Positions 54,100-63,038 of a stretch of DNA of 64,000 nt are shown piece by piece (position 1 is the first letter of the stretch; every line of letters begins with the position of its first letter). The notes under the pieces were generated by a model. It made no database searches and was not told where the DNA came from. It worked only from the letters and a program-made list of their open reading frames with translations. Position numbers and translations under genes: made by a program. Origin of the DNA: Hyphomicrobiales bacterium (lineage in GTDB: Bacteria > Pseudomonadota > Alphaproteobacteria > Rhizobiales > Rhizobiaceae); NCBI GenBank assembly GCA_900466005.1, contig UEGQ01000004.1:62001-126000 (forward strand). The letters are read 5' to 3'.

Positions 54100-55221
54100 A
54101 TGTTGATCGAGCCCGAGCTACTTTCCGAGACTCTCTCCCGTGTTGCGCTGGGCCTTGCCCGCCTGAAGGGAATCAACGAGACGGTCACCGCGCCCGATGG
54201 CGCCTACCAGTTGCAGTTCGATGAATGGGACTGGGAGGTCGGCGTGGGCATCTACGGGCTGATCCGCCATGCCGAGGCGGTCGGCGACCGCTCGCTCATC
54301 GAGGCGATTGCGCGCTGGTACGAGTGGCAGATCGGCCGCGGGCTGCCGCCGCGCCAGGTCAATTCCTCTTCTCCGATGCTGCCGCTCAGTGTGCTGATCG
54401 ACCACGTCGATCGTCCGGACTGGGAGGCGCTGGTCCGGGACTGGGCCGACTGGCTGATGACGAAGCTCGCGCGTACCGAAGACGACGGTTTCCAACACGT
54501 CGTGAAAGAGCGGATGAATGACGGCGAACTCTGGGACGACACGCTGTTCATGACGTGCCTCTTTCTCGCCCGCGCCGGTGAGCGTTTCGGCCGGCAGGAC
54601 TGGATTGAGGAAGCATTCTACCAGTTTCTCGTTCACGAACGCTATCTCGCCGATCCGGTGACGGGCCTCTGGTATCACGGCTGGACCTTCAACGGCCGGC
54701 ACAATTTTGCCAGGGCTTTCTGGGCACGGGGCAATTCCTGGATCACCGTTGCGATCCCGGAGCTCTTCAGTCTCGTCTCCCACGTGCCGGACCATTTGCG
54801 GCGGCACCTCACGTTCGTGCTGCGGTCGCAGGTGAGGACGCTTGCCGCCCACCAGCGCGACAACGGCATGTTCTGCACCCTGGTTTGCGACCCAGGTTCG
54901 CCGGAGGAGACGTCCGCCACGGCGGCGATCGCCTACGGCATCCTGCGCGGTATCGACCTCGGCCTGCTGGATGCAGGGCTGAAGCCAACCGCCGACAAGG
55001 CGCTGGAAGCAGTGCTGGAGCGCATCGACGACAGCGGGATCGTGCTCGAAGTCTCTGACGGAACACCGATGGGGCATACGCTCGATTTCTACCGGCAGAT
55101 CCCCAACGTCCCGGCGCCTTACGGACAGGCCCTCGTCATGCTGCTCCTTGTCCGGGCGATGGCGGAGCGTAACGGGCCGGAAGCCGCAAGTGCGGATAGC
55201 CGGCGCACCGCGAGGCAATAG
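54100..55221 (+). CDS. GH88/GH105 unsaturated uronyl hydrolase (YteR-like), copy 2
   Basis: The ATG at 54100 (CAGGA upstream; a GTG at 54085 is less likely) gives 373 residues. It shares with copy 1 the blocks ELWDDTLFM (D146/D147), WYHGWTFNGRHNFARAFWARGN and PYGQALVMLLL. It would remove an unsaturated terminal uronic acid in the cytoplasm. It is the last gene of the second glycan operon before a 204-bp gap. No kduI is nearby; the copy at 7556-8392 could serve both loci. Confidence 0.88.
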   Translation: MLIEPELLSETLSRVALGLARLKGINETVTAPDGAYQLQFDEWDWEVGVGIYGLIRHAEAVGDRSLIEAIARWYEWQIGRGLPPRQVNSSSPMLPLSVLIDHVDRPDWEALVRDWADWLMTKLARTEDDGFQHVVKERMNDGELWDDTLFMTCLFLARAGERFGRQDWIEEAFYQFLVHERYLADPVTGLWYHGWTFNGRHNFARAFWARGNSWITVAIPELFSLVSHVPDHLRRHLTFVLRSQVRTLAAHQRDNGMFCTLVCDPGSPEETSATAAIAYGILRGIDLGLLDAGLKPTADKALEAVLERIDDSGIVLEVSDGTPMGHTLDFYRQIPNVPAPYGQALVMLLLVRAMAERNGPEAASADSRRTARQ

Positions 55222-55425
55222 GCGGATAGCGCCACCGCCGTTGCCCATCGTGTGAACGGGCGACGGTTGCCCCGGTCGGCCATTCGTTGCCGGCGGGCGA
55301 GCCCGACGAGCGGCGAACCTCCTGACGCAATCGCGACCTCTTTCGTGCGATTTTCCTCGTTGACAACATTTGGAACGTTCCATATAAAAATTGGAACGAT
55401 CTAAATTCGATCAGGGAGGACGGAG
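55222..55425 (+). promoter_or_regulatory. Terminal hairpin, promoter and tandem LacI-type operators before the Gfo/Idh gene
   Basis: A hairpin CCGTTGCCC (55238-55246) / GGGCGACGG (55258-55266) follows the GH105 stop without a T-run. A TTGACA (55360-55365) is followed by the perfect palindrome TGGAACGTTCCA at 55371-55382 and a second imperfect copy TGGAACGATCTA at 55392-55403. The centres are 21 bp apart, two helical turns. TATAAA (55383-55388) lies between them, 17 bp from the TTGACA. The CG-centred form is typical for LacI-family regulators. Confidence 0.65.
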
Positions 55426-56427
55426 ATGCGCTGGGCGCTGATCGGGGCGAGCACTATCGCCGCGCAGTATATGATCCGGGCTTTGCGGGCCGAGGGCGGC
55501 GAGATCGTCCGCGTGGCGAGCGCATCGGCCGAGCGCGGCGCCGCCTTTGCCGCGGCCCATGCCATTCCCCTTTCCGGCACCAGCGTCGAGGAGGCGGTAG
55601 CCGATCCCGACGTCGATGCCGTCTACATCTCCACCACCAACGAGAAGCATCTGCCGCAGGCCCTGGCTGCGATTGCGGCAGGCAAGCACGTTCTCTGCGA
55701 AAAGCCGCTGGCGATGTCGCTTGCCGATGCCGTCTCGATGGTGCGTGCGGCGGAGGAGAAAGGCGTTGCCTTCGCGACCAATCATCATCTCCGCTGCTCG
55801 GGTAGTCATCGTGCCGTCCAGTCCCTGATCCGGGAAGGGCGGATCGGACGGGTGCTGTCGCTGCGGGTCCATCACGCCGTCCACCTGCCGGAGAACCTGC
55901 AGGGATGGCGCATCAATTCTCCCGCGGCCGGCGGCGGCGTCATCCCCGACATCACCGTGCATGATGCGGATGTCGTCCGCTTCCTGACGGGCGAGGATCC
56001 GAAGACGGTGGTCGCCCGGATGGCCGCATCGGGGCTTGGAAAGGGTGTCGAGGATTCGGTCATGTCCGTCTGGACGATGCCCTCCGGCGTGATGGTGATG
56101 AGCCACGAGAGCTTCACCCATCCCTTTGCCGGGACCGGCCTCGAAGTGCACGGTACCGAAGGCTCCATCTTCGCGAGGGGTGTGATGACGCAGAACCCGG
56201 TCGGCGAGATCGAACTCGTCACCGCGGCCGGCCGTGAGCCGGTCCCTTACGATCCCCACGATCTTTACGGCGAAGGGGTACGGCGCTTCCACGCGGCTGC
56301 CGCAGGGCGTGGCGAGCCGGCGGCGACCGGCTGGGATGGCGTCAAGTCGCTTGCGTTCGCGTTTGCCGTTCGCGAGGCCGCGCTGACGGGTGCCGCCGTC
56401 GACGTCGACTATGGGGGCGCCAAATGA
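55426..56427 (+). CDS. Gfo/Idh/MocA-family NAD(P)-dependent dehydrogenase
   Basis: The 333-residue protein begins RWALIGASTIAAQYMIRAL, a Rossmann nucleotide site, has the family motif CEKPLAMS (K93) and the C-terminal beta-sheet domain with HDADVVRFLTG. These enzymes oxidise or reduce a ring or hydroxyl position of sugars and inositols. A GGGAGGACGG ribosome site precedes the ATG. It is the first gene of a four-gene unit with a CoA-transferase, hydratase and aldehyde dehydrogenase, all overlapping by 4 bp or nearly so. Confidence 0.9.
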   Translation: MRWALIGASTIAAQYMIRALRAEGGEIVRVASASAERGAAFAAAHAIPLSGTSVEEAVADPDVDAVYISTTNEKHLPQALAAIAAGKHVLCEKPLAMSLADAVSMVRAAEEKGVAFATNHHLRCSGSHRAVQSLIREGRIGRVLSLRVHHAVHLPENLQGWRINSPAAGGGVIPDITVHDADVVRFLTGEDPKTVVARMAASGLGKGVEDSVMSVWTMPSGVMVMSHESFTHPFAGTGLEVHGTEGSIFARGVMTQNPVGEIELVTAAGREPVPYDPHDLYGEGVRRFHAAAAGRGEPAATGWDGVKSLAFAFAVREAALTGAAVDVDYGGAK

Positions 56428-57995
56428 GCAAGCTCGTTTCGGCGGCAGAAGCCGTTGCGCGCATTCCCGACGGGGCGGTGGTCACCGTCTCGTCCTCCTC
56501 CGCCCTCGGCTGCCCCGATCTCGTTCTGGAAGCGCTCGGAAAACGTTTCGACGACGAGGGCCATCCGCGCGGCCTGACCATGTTGCATCCGATCGCTGCC
56601 GGCGACATGTACGGCGTCAAGGGCATCGACCACATCGCCAAGGACGGCCTGATCAGCCGCGTTCTCGCCGGCTCCTATCCGTCCGGCCCGTCGAACCTGC
56701 CGATGCCCGAGATCTGGAAGATGATCGTCGAGGATCGCATCGAGGCCTATAACGTGCCCTCCGGCATCATGTTCGACATGCATCGTGAGGCGGCCGCCCG
56801 CAGGCCGGGTGTCCTCACCCGTATCGGTCTCGACACCTTCGTCGATCCCCGGCGCGAGGGTTGCGCCATGAACGCGAAGGCCGCCGCCCGCCCGATCGTC
56901 GCGCGGGTGGAGTTTGCCGGCGAAACCTGGCTGCACTTTCCGAATATCGTGCCGGACGTCTGCATCCTGCGGGCGACGACGGCCGACGAGCGCGGCAACC
57001 TCACCTACGAGCACGAGGGCGCCTATCTCGGCGGCCTGGAACAGGCGATCGCCGTGCGCAACCACGGTGGCGTCGTGATCGCGCAGGTGCAGCGCATGAC
57101 GGCTGCCGGCAGTCTCAGGCCGCACGACGTGCGGGTGCCGGGTCACCTCGTCGACCTCGTGGTTATCGATCCAGACCAGAAGCAGACCTGCGAGACGCCT
57201 TACGATCCGGCGATCTCCGGCCAGATCATGCGGCCTTGGTCGAGCTTCAAGCTTGCCGAGCACGGTGTCGAGAAGGTGATCGCGCGCCGGGCGGCACTCG
57301 AGCTGAAGCGTGGCATGACCGCCAATCTCGGCTTCGGCATCAGCGCGCAGGTGCCGCGCATCCTTCTCGAGGAAGGTCATCCGGATGCGGTGACCTGGGC
57401 GATCGAACAGGGTGCCGTCGGCGGCATGCCGCTCACCGACTTCGCCTTCGGCTGCGCCTCCAACGCAGACGGTTTCGTGCCGTCGCCGCAGCAGTTCATC
57501 TATTTCCAGGGCGGCGGTTTCGATGTTTCGTTCCTCTCCTTCCTCGAGGTCGATGTCGAGGGCAACGTCAACGTCTCGAAGCTCGGCAAGAAGCCCTATC
57601 TCACGGCCGGTTGCGGCGGCTTCGTCGACATCACCGCACAGGCGCGCAAGATCGTCTTTTCCGGCTGGTTCGAGGCGGGTGCGGAGGTGCAGCTCACCGG
57701 TGAGGGCATCCGCGTCGCCAAGCCGGGTAAGTTCACCAAGATGGTGGACAAAGTCGAGCATGTGACCTTCTCCGGCCTGCGTGCCCGGGCGGAGGGGCAG
57801 GACGTGCTCTATGTTACCGAGCGTTGTGTCATGCGGCTGACCGGGGATGGTCTCGTGGCCACCGAGATCATGCCCGGTATCGAGCCGGAGCGGGATATCG
57901 TCAACGCCTCGCAAGGACGTGTCCGCGTCGCCCCGGATGCGGTGACCATCGACCGCAGGCTGCTGTCCGAGGCACCAATGGGGTGGACGCCATGA
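56424..57995 (+). CDS. Acyl-CoA:acetate/3-ketoacid CoA-transferase (YdiF-like, family I)
   Basis: The 523-residue single-chain enzyme fuses the alpha and beta halves of family I CoA-transferases (VVTVSSSSALGCPDLV; GMTANLGFGISAQVPRIL). The likely catalytic glutamate is E328 in AIEQGAVGG, where it forms a thioester with CoA. It would activate a carboxylic acid with CoA for the hydratase encoded next. The start overlaps the dehydrogenase stop and the stop overlaps the next ATG. The acid is not known. Confidence 0.9.
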   Translation: MSKLVSAAEAVARIPDGAVVTVSSSSALGCPDLVLEALGKRFDDEGHPRGLTMLHPIAAGDMYGVKGIDHIAKDGLISRVLAGSYPSGPSNLPMPEIWKMIVEDRIEAYNVPSGIMFDMHREAAARRPGVLTRIGLDTFVDPRREGCAMNAKAAARPIVARVEFAGETWLHFPNIVPDVCILRATTADERGNLTYEHEGAYLGGLEQAIAVRNHGGVVIAQVQRMTAAGSLRPHDVRVPGHLVDLVVIDPDQKQTCETPYDPAISGQIMRPWSSFKLAEHGVEKVIARRAALELKRGMTANLGFGISAQVPRILLEEGHPDAVTWAIEQGAVGGMPLTDFAFGCASNADGFVPSPQQFIYFQGGGFDVSFLSFLEVDVEGNVNVSKLGKKPYLTAGCGGFVDITAQARKIVFSGWFEAGAEVQLTGEGIRVAKPGKFTKMVDKVEHVTFSGLRARAEGQDVLYVTERCVMRLTGDGLVATEIMPGIEPERDIVNASQGRVRVAPDAVTIDRRLLSEAPMGWTP

Positions 57996-58759
57996 GTACG
58001 GTTCATTTCGAGATCCACGGTCGGCTCGCCGAGATCCGGCTCGACAATCCGGCCAAGCTCAACGCCTTCACCTTGGCCATGCTGCAGGAATTCGCCGGGC
58101 ATCTCGACATCGTCGAGCGCCGGGCGGACATCACCTGCCTGATGGTAACGGCGGAAGGAGAGCGTGCCTTTTGCGCCGGGGCGGACATCAATGCCTGGGG
58201 GGAACTTTCGCCGGCGGAATTCGCCCGCCACTGGGTTCGCGAGGGACACCGGATCTTCGACCGGCTTGCCCGGCTGGCAAAACCGGTGATCGGCGTGATT
58301 TCCGGCCATGCCTTCGGCGGCGGGCTGGAGCTTGCGGCCGCCTGCGACATCCGGGTGATGGCGCCGAAGGCGACGCTCGCCCTTCCCGAGGCCCATGTCG
58401 GCATCGTGCCCGGCTGGTCGGGCACGCAGCGGCTTGCCCGTCTGCTGCCGGAAGCTGTCATCAAGGAAATGGCGCTCTTCGGGCGGCGCATCAGTGCCGA
58501 GCGCGCCCTGCAATTCGGTTTCGTCGCGGAGATCGCCGATGATCCTCGCCAGGCGGCCGTCGAGATCGCGGCAAAGGTAGCGGACCTCTCGCCGCGGGCC
58601 GTCGAGGTCGCCAAGTTCATGATTCATGCCGGCTGCGGCGAGGATCAGGCGGCAATGATCGAGGCGCTGGGAAGCGCCGCGATTGCGGCCAGCGCCGACC
58701 GCAACGAAGGTGTCACGGCCTTCCGCGACAAACGCAAACCGGTCTTTTCGGGACAGTGA
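57992..58759 (+). CDS. Enoyl-CoA hydratase/isomerase family protein
   Basis: The 255-residue crotonase-fold protein starts at 57992 (ATGA overlap). It retains the oxyanion-hole segment AFCAGADINAWGE and both acidic positions of true hydratases, in FGGGLELAAACD and LPEAHVGIVPGWSGTQRL. It hydrates a 2-enoyl-CoA or isomerises it. The neighbouring CoA-transferase and aldehyde dehydrogenase imply a short catabolic chain acting on a CoA-bound acid. Confidence 0.92.
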   Translation: MSTVHFEIHGRLAEIRLDNPAKLNAFTLAMLQEFAGHLDIVERRADITCLMVTAEGERAFCAGADINAWGELSPAEFARHWVREGHRIFDRLARLAKPVIGVISGHAFGGGLELAAACDIRVMAPKATLALPEAHVGIVPGWSGTQRLARLLPEAVIKEMALFGRRISAERALQFGFVAEIADDPRQAAVEIAAKVADLSPRAVEVAKFMIHAGCGEDQAAMIEALGSAAIAASADRNEGVTAFRDKRKPVFSGQ

Positions 58760-58761
58760 CC

Positions 58762-60285
58762 ATGAGCGACATGACCATGACCGCCGCCGTCGAGGCAACC
58801 TTGCCGAAAGCCCCCTTCGAGGGCCGGCACCTGATCGACGGCATCTGGAGAGAGAGCCTCGACGGCGAGACCTTCGACCGAGCCTCGCCCTCGCACGGCA
58901 TTCTCGTCAGCCGCTCAGCCCGCGCCGATCGGGCAGAGACGGAAGCCGCAATCGGCGCAGCACGCAAGGCCTTCGACGACGGGCGCTGGAGCCGCAGTTC
59001 CGGCAAGGAGCGCGCGGCGCTCCTCCTGAAAGTCGCCGACCTGATCGAAGCCAATGTCGCGCGGATGGCTCTCCTTGAGACGCTTGAAAGCGGAAAGCCG
59101 ATCAGCCAGGCGCGCGGCGAGATCGCCGGCGCGGCCGATCTCTGGCGCTACGCGGCGGCGCTCGCCCGGACGATGCATGGCGACAGTCACAATTCGCTCG
59201 GCGAGGACATGCTTGCCATGGTGTTGAAGGAGCCGATCGGGGTCGTTTCGATCATCACGCCGTGGAACTTCCCCTTCTGGATACTGAGCCAGAAGCTGCC
59301 CTTCGCGCTCGCCGCCGGTTGCACCTGCGTGGTCAAGCCGTCGGAGATGACGCCGTCGACGACGGTCATGCTCGGCGAACTTCTGCTTCAAGCCGGCTTG
59401 CCGGCGGGCGTCGTCAACATCGTGCTCGGCTTCGGCCAGCCGGTCGGCGCGCTGATGGCCGAGCATCCTGATGTCGACATGGTGAGCTTCACCGGCTCGA
59501 CCGCCGTCGGCAAGGCAATCGCGGCGGCGGCCTCAACGACACTGAAGAAGGTGGCACTGGAGCTCGGCGGCAAGAACCCGCAGGTCGTCTTTCCCGATGC
59601 GGACCTCGAGAGTGCCGCCGACGCGATCACCTTCGGCGTCTATTTCAACGCCGGCGAATGCTGCAATTCCGGCAGCCGCATCATCGTCCACGAGGATATT
59701 GCCGAGGCGCTCGTCGAGAAGGTCGTGGCGCTTTCGAAGAAGGTGGCCTTCGGCGATCCGCTCAACCCCGAAACGCAGGTTGGCGCGATCATCTCGCAGG
59801 CTCACCAGGAGAAGATCGCCGGCTATGTTGCGGATGCACTGGCGGCGGGGGCAAGGGTCAAGCTCGGGGGCGCACCTGTTTCGCATCCCGGCCTGCCGGG
59901 CCGGTTCTTCGCGCCGACTGTGGTTACCGGCGTGACCACCGACATGGCGATCGCCCGCGAGGAGGTCTTCGGGCCGGTGCTCTCGGTGCTCACCTTCCGC
60001 ACGCTGGACGAGGCGATTGCGCTCTCCAACGATGCCGCCTACGGTCTTTCGGCCGGCGTATGGAGCGAGAACGTCCACACCTGCCTTGCCTTCGCGCGCC
60101 GCGCCGAGGCGGGCACGGTCTGGACCAACACCTGGATGGACGGTTTCCCCGAAGTGACCTTCGGCGGCTACAAGCAGAGCGGTCAGGGAAGAGAAAACGG
60201 CCGCTACGGCCTCGAGGAATTCCTCGAGATCAAGTCGGTCGTCATGCGGGTGGGGCGTACCCGGCCGAACTGGGTCAGGACGTGA
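58762..60285 (+). CDS. NAD(P)-dependent aldehyde dehydrogenase
   Basis: The 507-residue protein starts at ATG 58762 (a GTG at 58756 overlaps the hydratase stop). The catalytic pair is E267 in LELGGKNPQ and C301 in NAGECCNSGSR, the normal 34-residue spacing. TPWNFPFW and FTGSTAVGKAI form the nucleotide site. It resembles gamma-aminobutyraldehyde, betaine-aldehyde and puuC-type enzymes. It is the last gene of the unit and converges with the LacI gene. Confidence 0.93.
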   Translation: MSDMTMTAAVEATLPKAPFEGRHLIDGIWRESLDGETFDRASPSHGILVSRSARADRAETEAAIGAARKAFDDGRWSRSSGKERAALLLKVADLIEANVARMALLETLESGKPISQARGEIAGAADLWRYAAALARTMHGDSHNSLGEDMLAMVLKEPIGVVSIITPWNFPFWILSQKLPFALAAGCTCVVKPSEMTPSTTVMLGELLLQAGLPAGVVNIVLGFGQPVGALMAEHPDVDMVSFTGSTAVGKAIAAAASTTLKKVALELGGKNPQVVFPDADLESAADAITFGVYFNAGECCNSGSRIIVHEDIAEALVEKVVALSKKVAFGDPLNPETQVGAIISQAHQEKIAGYVADALAAGARVKLGGAPVSHPGLPGRFFAPTVVTGVTTDMAIAREEVFGPVLSVLTFRTLDEAIALSNDAAYGLSAGVWSENVHTCLAFARRAEAGTVWTNTWMDGFPEVTFGGYKQSGQGRENGRYGLEEFLEIKSVVMRVGRTRPNWVRT

Positions 60286-60346
60286 GGACATTCCGATGAC
60301 CGTCGAACCCAGAGCCCGCAACCGGTGTCGAACTGGACGCCCGCCG

Positions 60347-61390
60347 TCAGCTGAGGATCACCTGCAGCTTCTCGACATCCGTGCCGTCGATCCGCTTCAG
60401 CAGCAGGCGCCCGAGATGCTCGCCCGCGGCGGTGAGATCCTCGTAGATCGCCTCGACGCCCGGCTGGATGTCGGACAGGAGCCGCGAGGTCTGCTTGGCG
60501 ACGATGTCGTATTCACGTCCGAGCGTCCAGCCACCGTCGGAAAGCCCGGTGGTCGCCGCCATGGCGGAGACTTCGCCGGGGCAGATCAGCGCGTCGGGGG
60601 GATCGGGCCGCTGCAGCCGCGTCCGGAAATAATCCCGTACCATGCCGGCTGTGGAATCGAGCGTGATGCCTTCGGCGAGCTCGTAGGCGACACCCACCTC
60701 GCGCACCGCGGTCATGAAGCCATGCAACATGTGCTGGCTGAAGGTGAGATGCTTCGGCGGGAGGATGATCGTCAGCTTGTGGCGCCCCTTGGCGATCAGG
60801 CGGCGTGCTGCCTCGTAGGCGAAGGCGTAATTGTCGTAGTCGACGAACGGATGCGGGGTGGTGAATTCGGTCCTGCCGTGGCTGACGAAGGGAAAGTCCT
60901 TCTCGATCAGCAACCTGACACGCGGGTCGAGAACCTCGGTCCGGGTGAAGATGATGCCGTCGGCGAGATTGTTGCGCACGATGTGCTCGACGGCTTCGAC
61001 ATTCGAGGTATCGAGAAAGTTGGGCATCACGATCAGGTGGTAGGGCGTGCCTTTCAGCGCCTTGGTGACCCCGTAGAGCAGGGATGTTCCGAAACCGAGG
61101 ATTTCCTCATGCTGATCAAGAAGGACGCCGATCACGTTCGTCTTACCGGTCTTCAGTCGCTGAGCCGCGCGGTCCGGCATGTAGCCCATGCTGTCGGCGA
61201 TCTCGCGCACCCTCTCGCGCGTCGTGCTGCTGATCAGCGGGTCGCCGGCGAGCGCCCTCGACACGGTGGTGACGGCAAGGTTCGCCGCTTCGGCGATCGT
61301 CTTCAACGTGGCTTTGCCGGCCGTGGCCTTGCGGGGATGGCTTCTGGCGCTCTCAGTCTTGATTTTGGGCACTCTGACAATTCTTCGCAC
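60347..61390 (-). CDS. LacI-family transcriptional regulator of the sugar ABC operon
   Basis: The 347-residue protein starts at GTG 61390 (a second GTG, seven codons in, is possible). After a basic ~25-residue extension comes the helix-turn-helix LKTIAEAANLAVTTVSRALAGDP, the hinge and the sensor domain (FPFVSHGRTEFTTPHPFVDYDNY). It resembles the AglR/ThuR-type regulators of rhizobial sugar uptake. It is divergent from the ABC operon beginning at 61697 and probably binds the inverted repeats between them. Confidence 0.92.
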   Translation of the reverse strand: MRRIVRVPKIKTESARSHPRKATAGKATLKTIAEAANLAVTTVSRALAGDPLISSTTRERVREIADSMGYMPDRAAQRLKTGKTNVIGVLLDQHEEILGFGTSLLYGVTKALKGTPYHLIVMPNFLDTSNVEAVEHIVRNNLADGIIFTRTEVLDPRVRLLIEKDFPFVSHGRTEFTTPHPFVDYDNYAFAYEAARRLIAKGRHKLTIILPPKHLTFSQHMLHGFMTAVREVGVAYELAEGITLDSTAGMVRDYFRTRLQRPDPPDALICPGEVSAMAATTGLSDGGWTLGREYDIVAKQTSRLLSDIQPGVEAIYEDLTAAGEHLGRLLLKRIDGTDVEKLQVILS

Positions 61391-61696
61391 GATGAAAGAC
61401 GCGTGAGCCTAACCTCCGCAAGCCTCGTCGGCAAGAATTCGCGAGCAAAATTTAAAACGATTTCATTTTCGCCTCCAAACGACAGTGCCGTGGTGCGCAT
61501 TGCGGTCTCTCCAGCGGTGAGGGCGTTGAGGAGGTGAGATGACGACGTGAATGGGTTCTTGACACTGTCGAATTTGTAACGTTTCAAATTGCTACGCACC
61601 GATCGGTGCCAGAATACCCCCGGCGTCACGAGGAAGACTCGACGGGGTCGGGAACGCGGGAGGGAGACCCGCCAACTTGCCAAAGAGGAGGATCGA
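61391..61696. promoter_or_regulatory. 306-bp divergent regulatory region of the sugar ABC operon
   Basis: No gene is visible. A near-perfect 20-bp inverted repeat at 61571-61590, with core GTAACGTTTC and one mismatched pair, directly follows TTGACA (61559-61564), so a bound LacI protein would block the plus-strand promoter. A second CG-centred, less symmetric site, AAAACGATTTCA, is at 61454-61465, some 65 bp from the LacI start. The ribosome site for the binding protein, AGAGGAGG, is at 61684-61691. Confidence 0.65.
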
Positions 61697-62941
61697 ATGA
61701 GCAAGTTTTTGACGACGACCGCAATTGCGCTGACGATGATGGCCGGTGCCGCTCGCGCCACCGATGTGGAGGTATTGCACTGGTGGACCTCGGGCGGCGA
61801 GGCGGCCGCTCTCAACGTCCTGAAGGAAGACCTCGCCAGCAAGGGCATCGGCTGGGTCGACATGCCGGTGGCCGGCGGCGGCGGTGAAGCGGCGATGACC
61901 GCCCTTCGTGCCCGCGTGACGGCCGGCGATCCGCCGACGGCCGTGCAAATGCTCGGCTTCGACATTCTCGACTGGGCCGAACAGGGCGCGCTCGGCAATC
62001 TCGATGAAGTGGCGGCCGCGGAAGGCTGGGACAAGGTCGTCCCGGAAGCCTTGCAGAAGTTCTCGAAATATGACGGGCACTGGATCGCGGCCCCGGTCAA
62101 CGTCCATTCGACCAACTGGGTCTGGATCAACAAGGCAGCACTCGACGCGGCCGGCGGCAAGGTGCCGGAAAGTTGGGACGAGCTGGTCGCCGTGCTCGAC
62201 AAGATGAAAGCAAACGGCATCACCCCGCTCGCCCATGGCGGACAGCCCTGGCAGGATGCGACCATCTTCGACGGCGTCGTGCTCTCGAAGGGCACCGACT
62301 TCTACAAGAAGGCTTTCGTCGACCTCGACGCGGAGACGCTCGGCGGCGCCGACATGGCCGATGCCTTCGACCGGCTGATGAAGCTCAGGACCTATGTGGA
62401 CGACAACTTCTCCGGCCGCGACTGGAACCTCGCCTCCGCGATGGTGATCGACGGCAAGGCCGGCATGCAGATGATGGGCGACTGGGCAAAGGGTGAATTC
62501 CTGAAGGCCGGCAAGAAGCCGGGTGCGGATTTCGTCTGCATTCGTTTCCCCGGGACGCAAGGATCGGTCACCTTCAACTCCGACCAGTTCGCGATGTTCA
62601 ACGTCTCGGGTGACGACAAGGTCAAGGCCCAGATGGCGATGGCCTCCTCGATCGAGAGCCCGAAATTCCAGTCCGCGTTCAACGTCGTCAAGGGTTCGGT
62701 ACCGGCCCGTACCGACGTGCCGGATGCCGATTTCGACGATTGCGGCAAGAAGGGCATGAAGGATCTGGCCGAGGCGAGCGCGGGCGGCACCCTGTTCGGT
62801 TCGATGGCCCACGGCCATGCGGCACCGGCCGCGGTCAAGAATGCCGTCTACGACGTCGTCACCAAGGCCTTCAACGGCGGCTACAAGGACGGCGCGGAGG
62901 CAGCCAAGGCGCTCACCGAGGCAGTTGCGGCGACCAAGTAA
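61697..62941 (+). CDS. Sugar ABC transporter substrate-binding protein (glucose/mannose GtsA type)
   Basis: The start at 61697 after AGAGGAGG gives 414 residues with a signal peptide ([21 protein letters not shown]). The mature protein opens [16 protein letters not shown] and contains [15 protein letters not shown] and [10 protein letters not shown], characteristic of GtsA-like binding proteins for glucose, mannose or glucosides. Upstream in-frame codons lie in the promoter region and were rejected. A strong hairpin follows the gene. Confidence 0.93.
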   Translation: MSKFLTTTAIALTMMAGAARATDVEVLHWWTSGGEAAALNVLKEDLASKGIGWVDMPVAGGGGEAAMTALRARVTAGDPPTAVQMLGFDILDWAEQGALGNLDEVAAAEGWDKVVPEALQKFSKYDGHWIAAPVNVHSTNWVWINKAALDAAGGKVPESWDELVAVLDKMKANGITPLAHGGQPWQDATIFDGVVLSKGTDFYKKAFVDLDAETLGGADMADAFDRLMKLRTYVDDNFSGRDWNLASAMVIDGKAGMQMMGDWAKGEFLKAGKKPGADFVCIRFPGTQGSVTFNSDQFAMFNVSGDDKVKAQMAMASSIESPKFQSAFNVVKGSVPARTDVPDADFDDCGKKGMKDLAEASAGGTLFGSMAHGHAAPAAVKNAVYDVVTKAFNGGYKDGAEAAKALTEAVAATK

Positions 62942-62950
62942 CCGCAGATG

Positions 62951-62975
62951 CCGGGCGGCGGCTGCCGCCGCCCGG
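62951..62975 (+). other. Perfect GC-rich hairpin after the GtsA-type gene
   Basis: Twelve bases, CCGGGCGGCGGC (62951-62962), are the exact reverse complement of GCCGCCGCCCGG (62964-62975), with a single base between. It begins 9 bp after the stop codon and has no T-run. It is the clearest case of the binding-protein/permease hairpins seen in all four ABC operons with that junction here. Confidence 0.8.
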
Positions 62976-63038
62976 TCACTCGCCGGCGACGCAGAGAGGG
63001 CTCGCCCGGCATGATCGACAGGGACAGGGAGGAGACCC

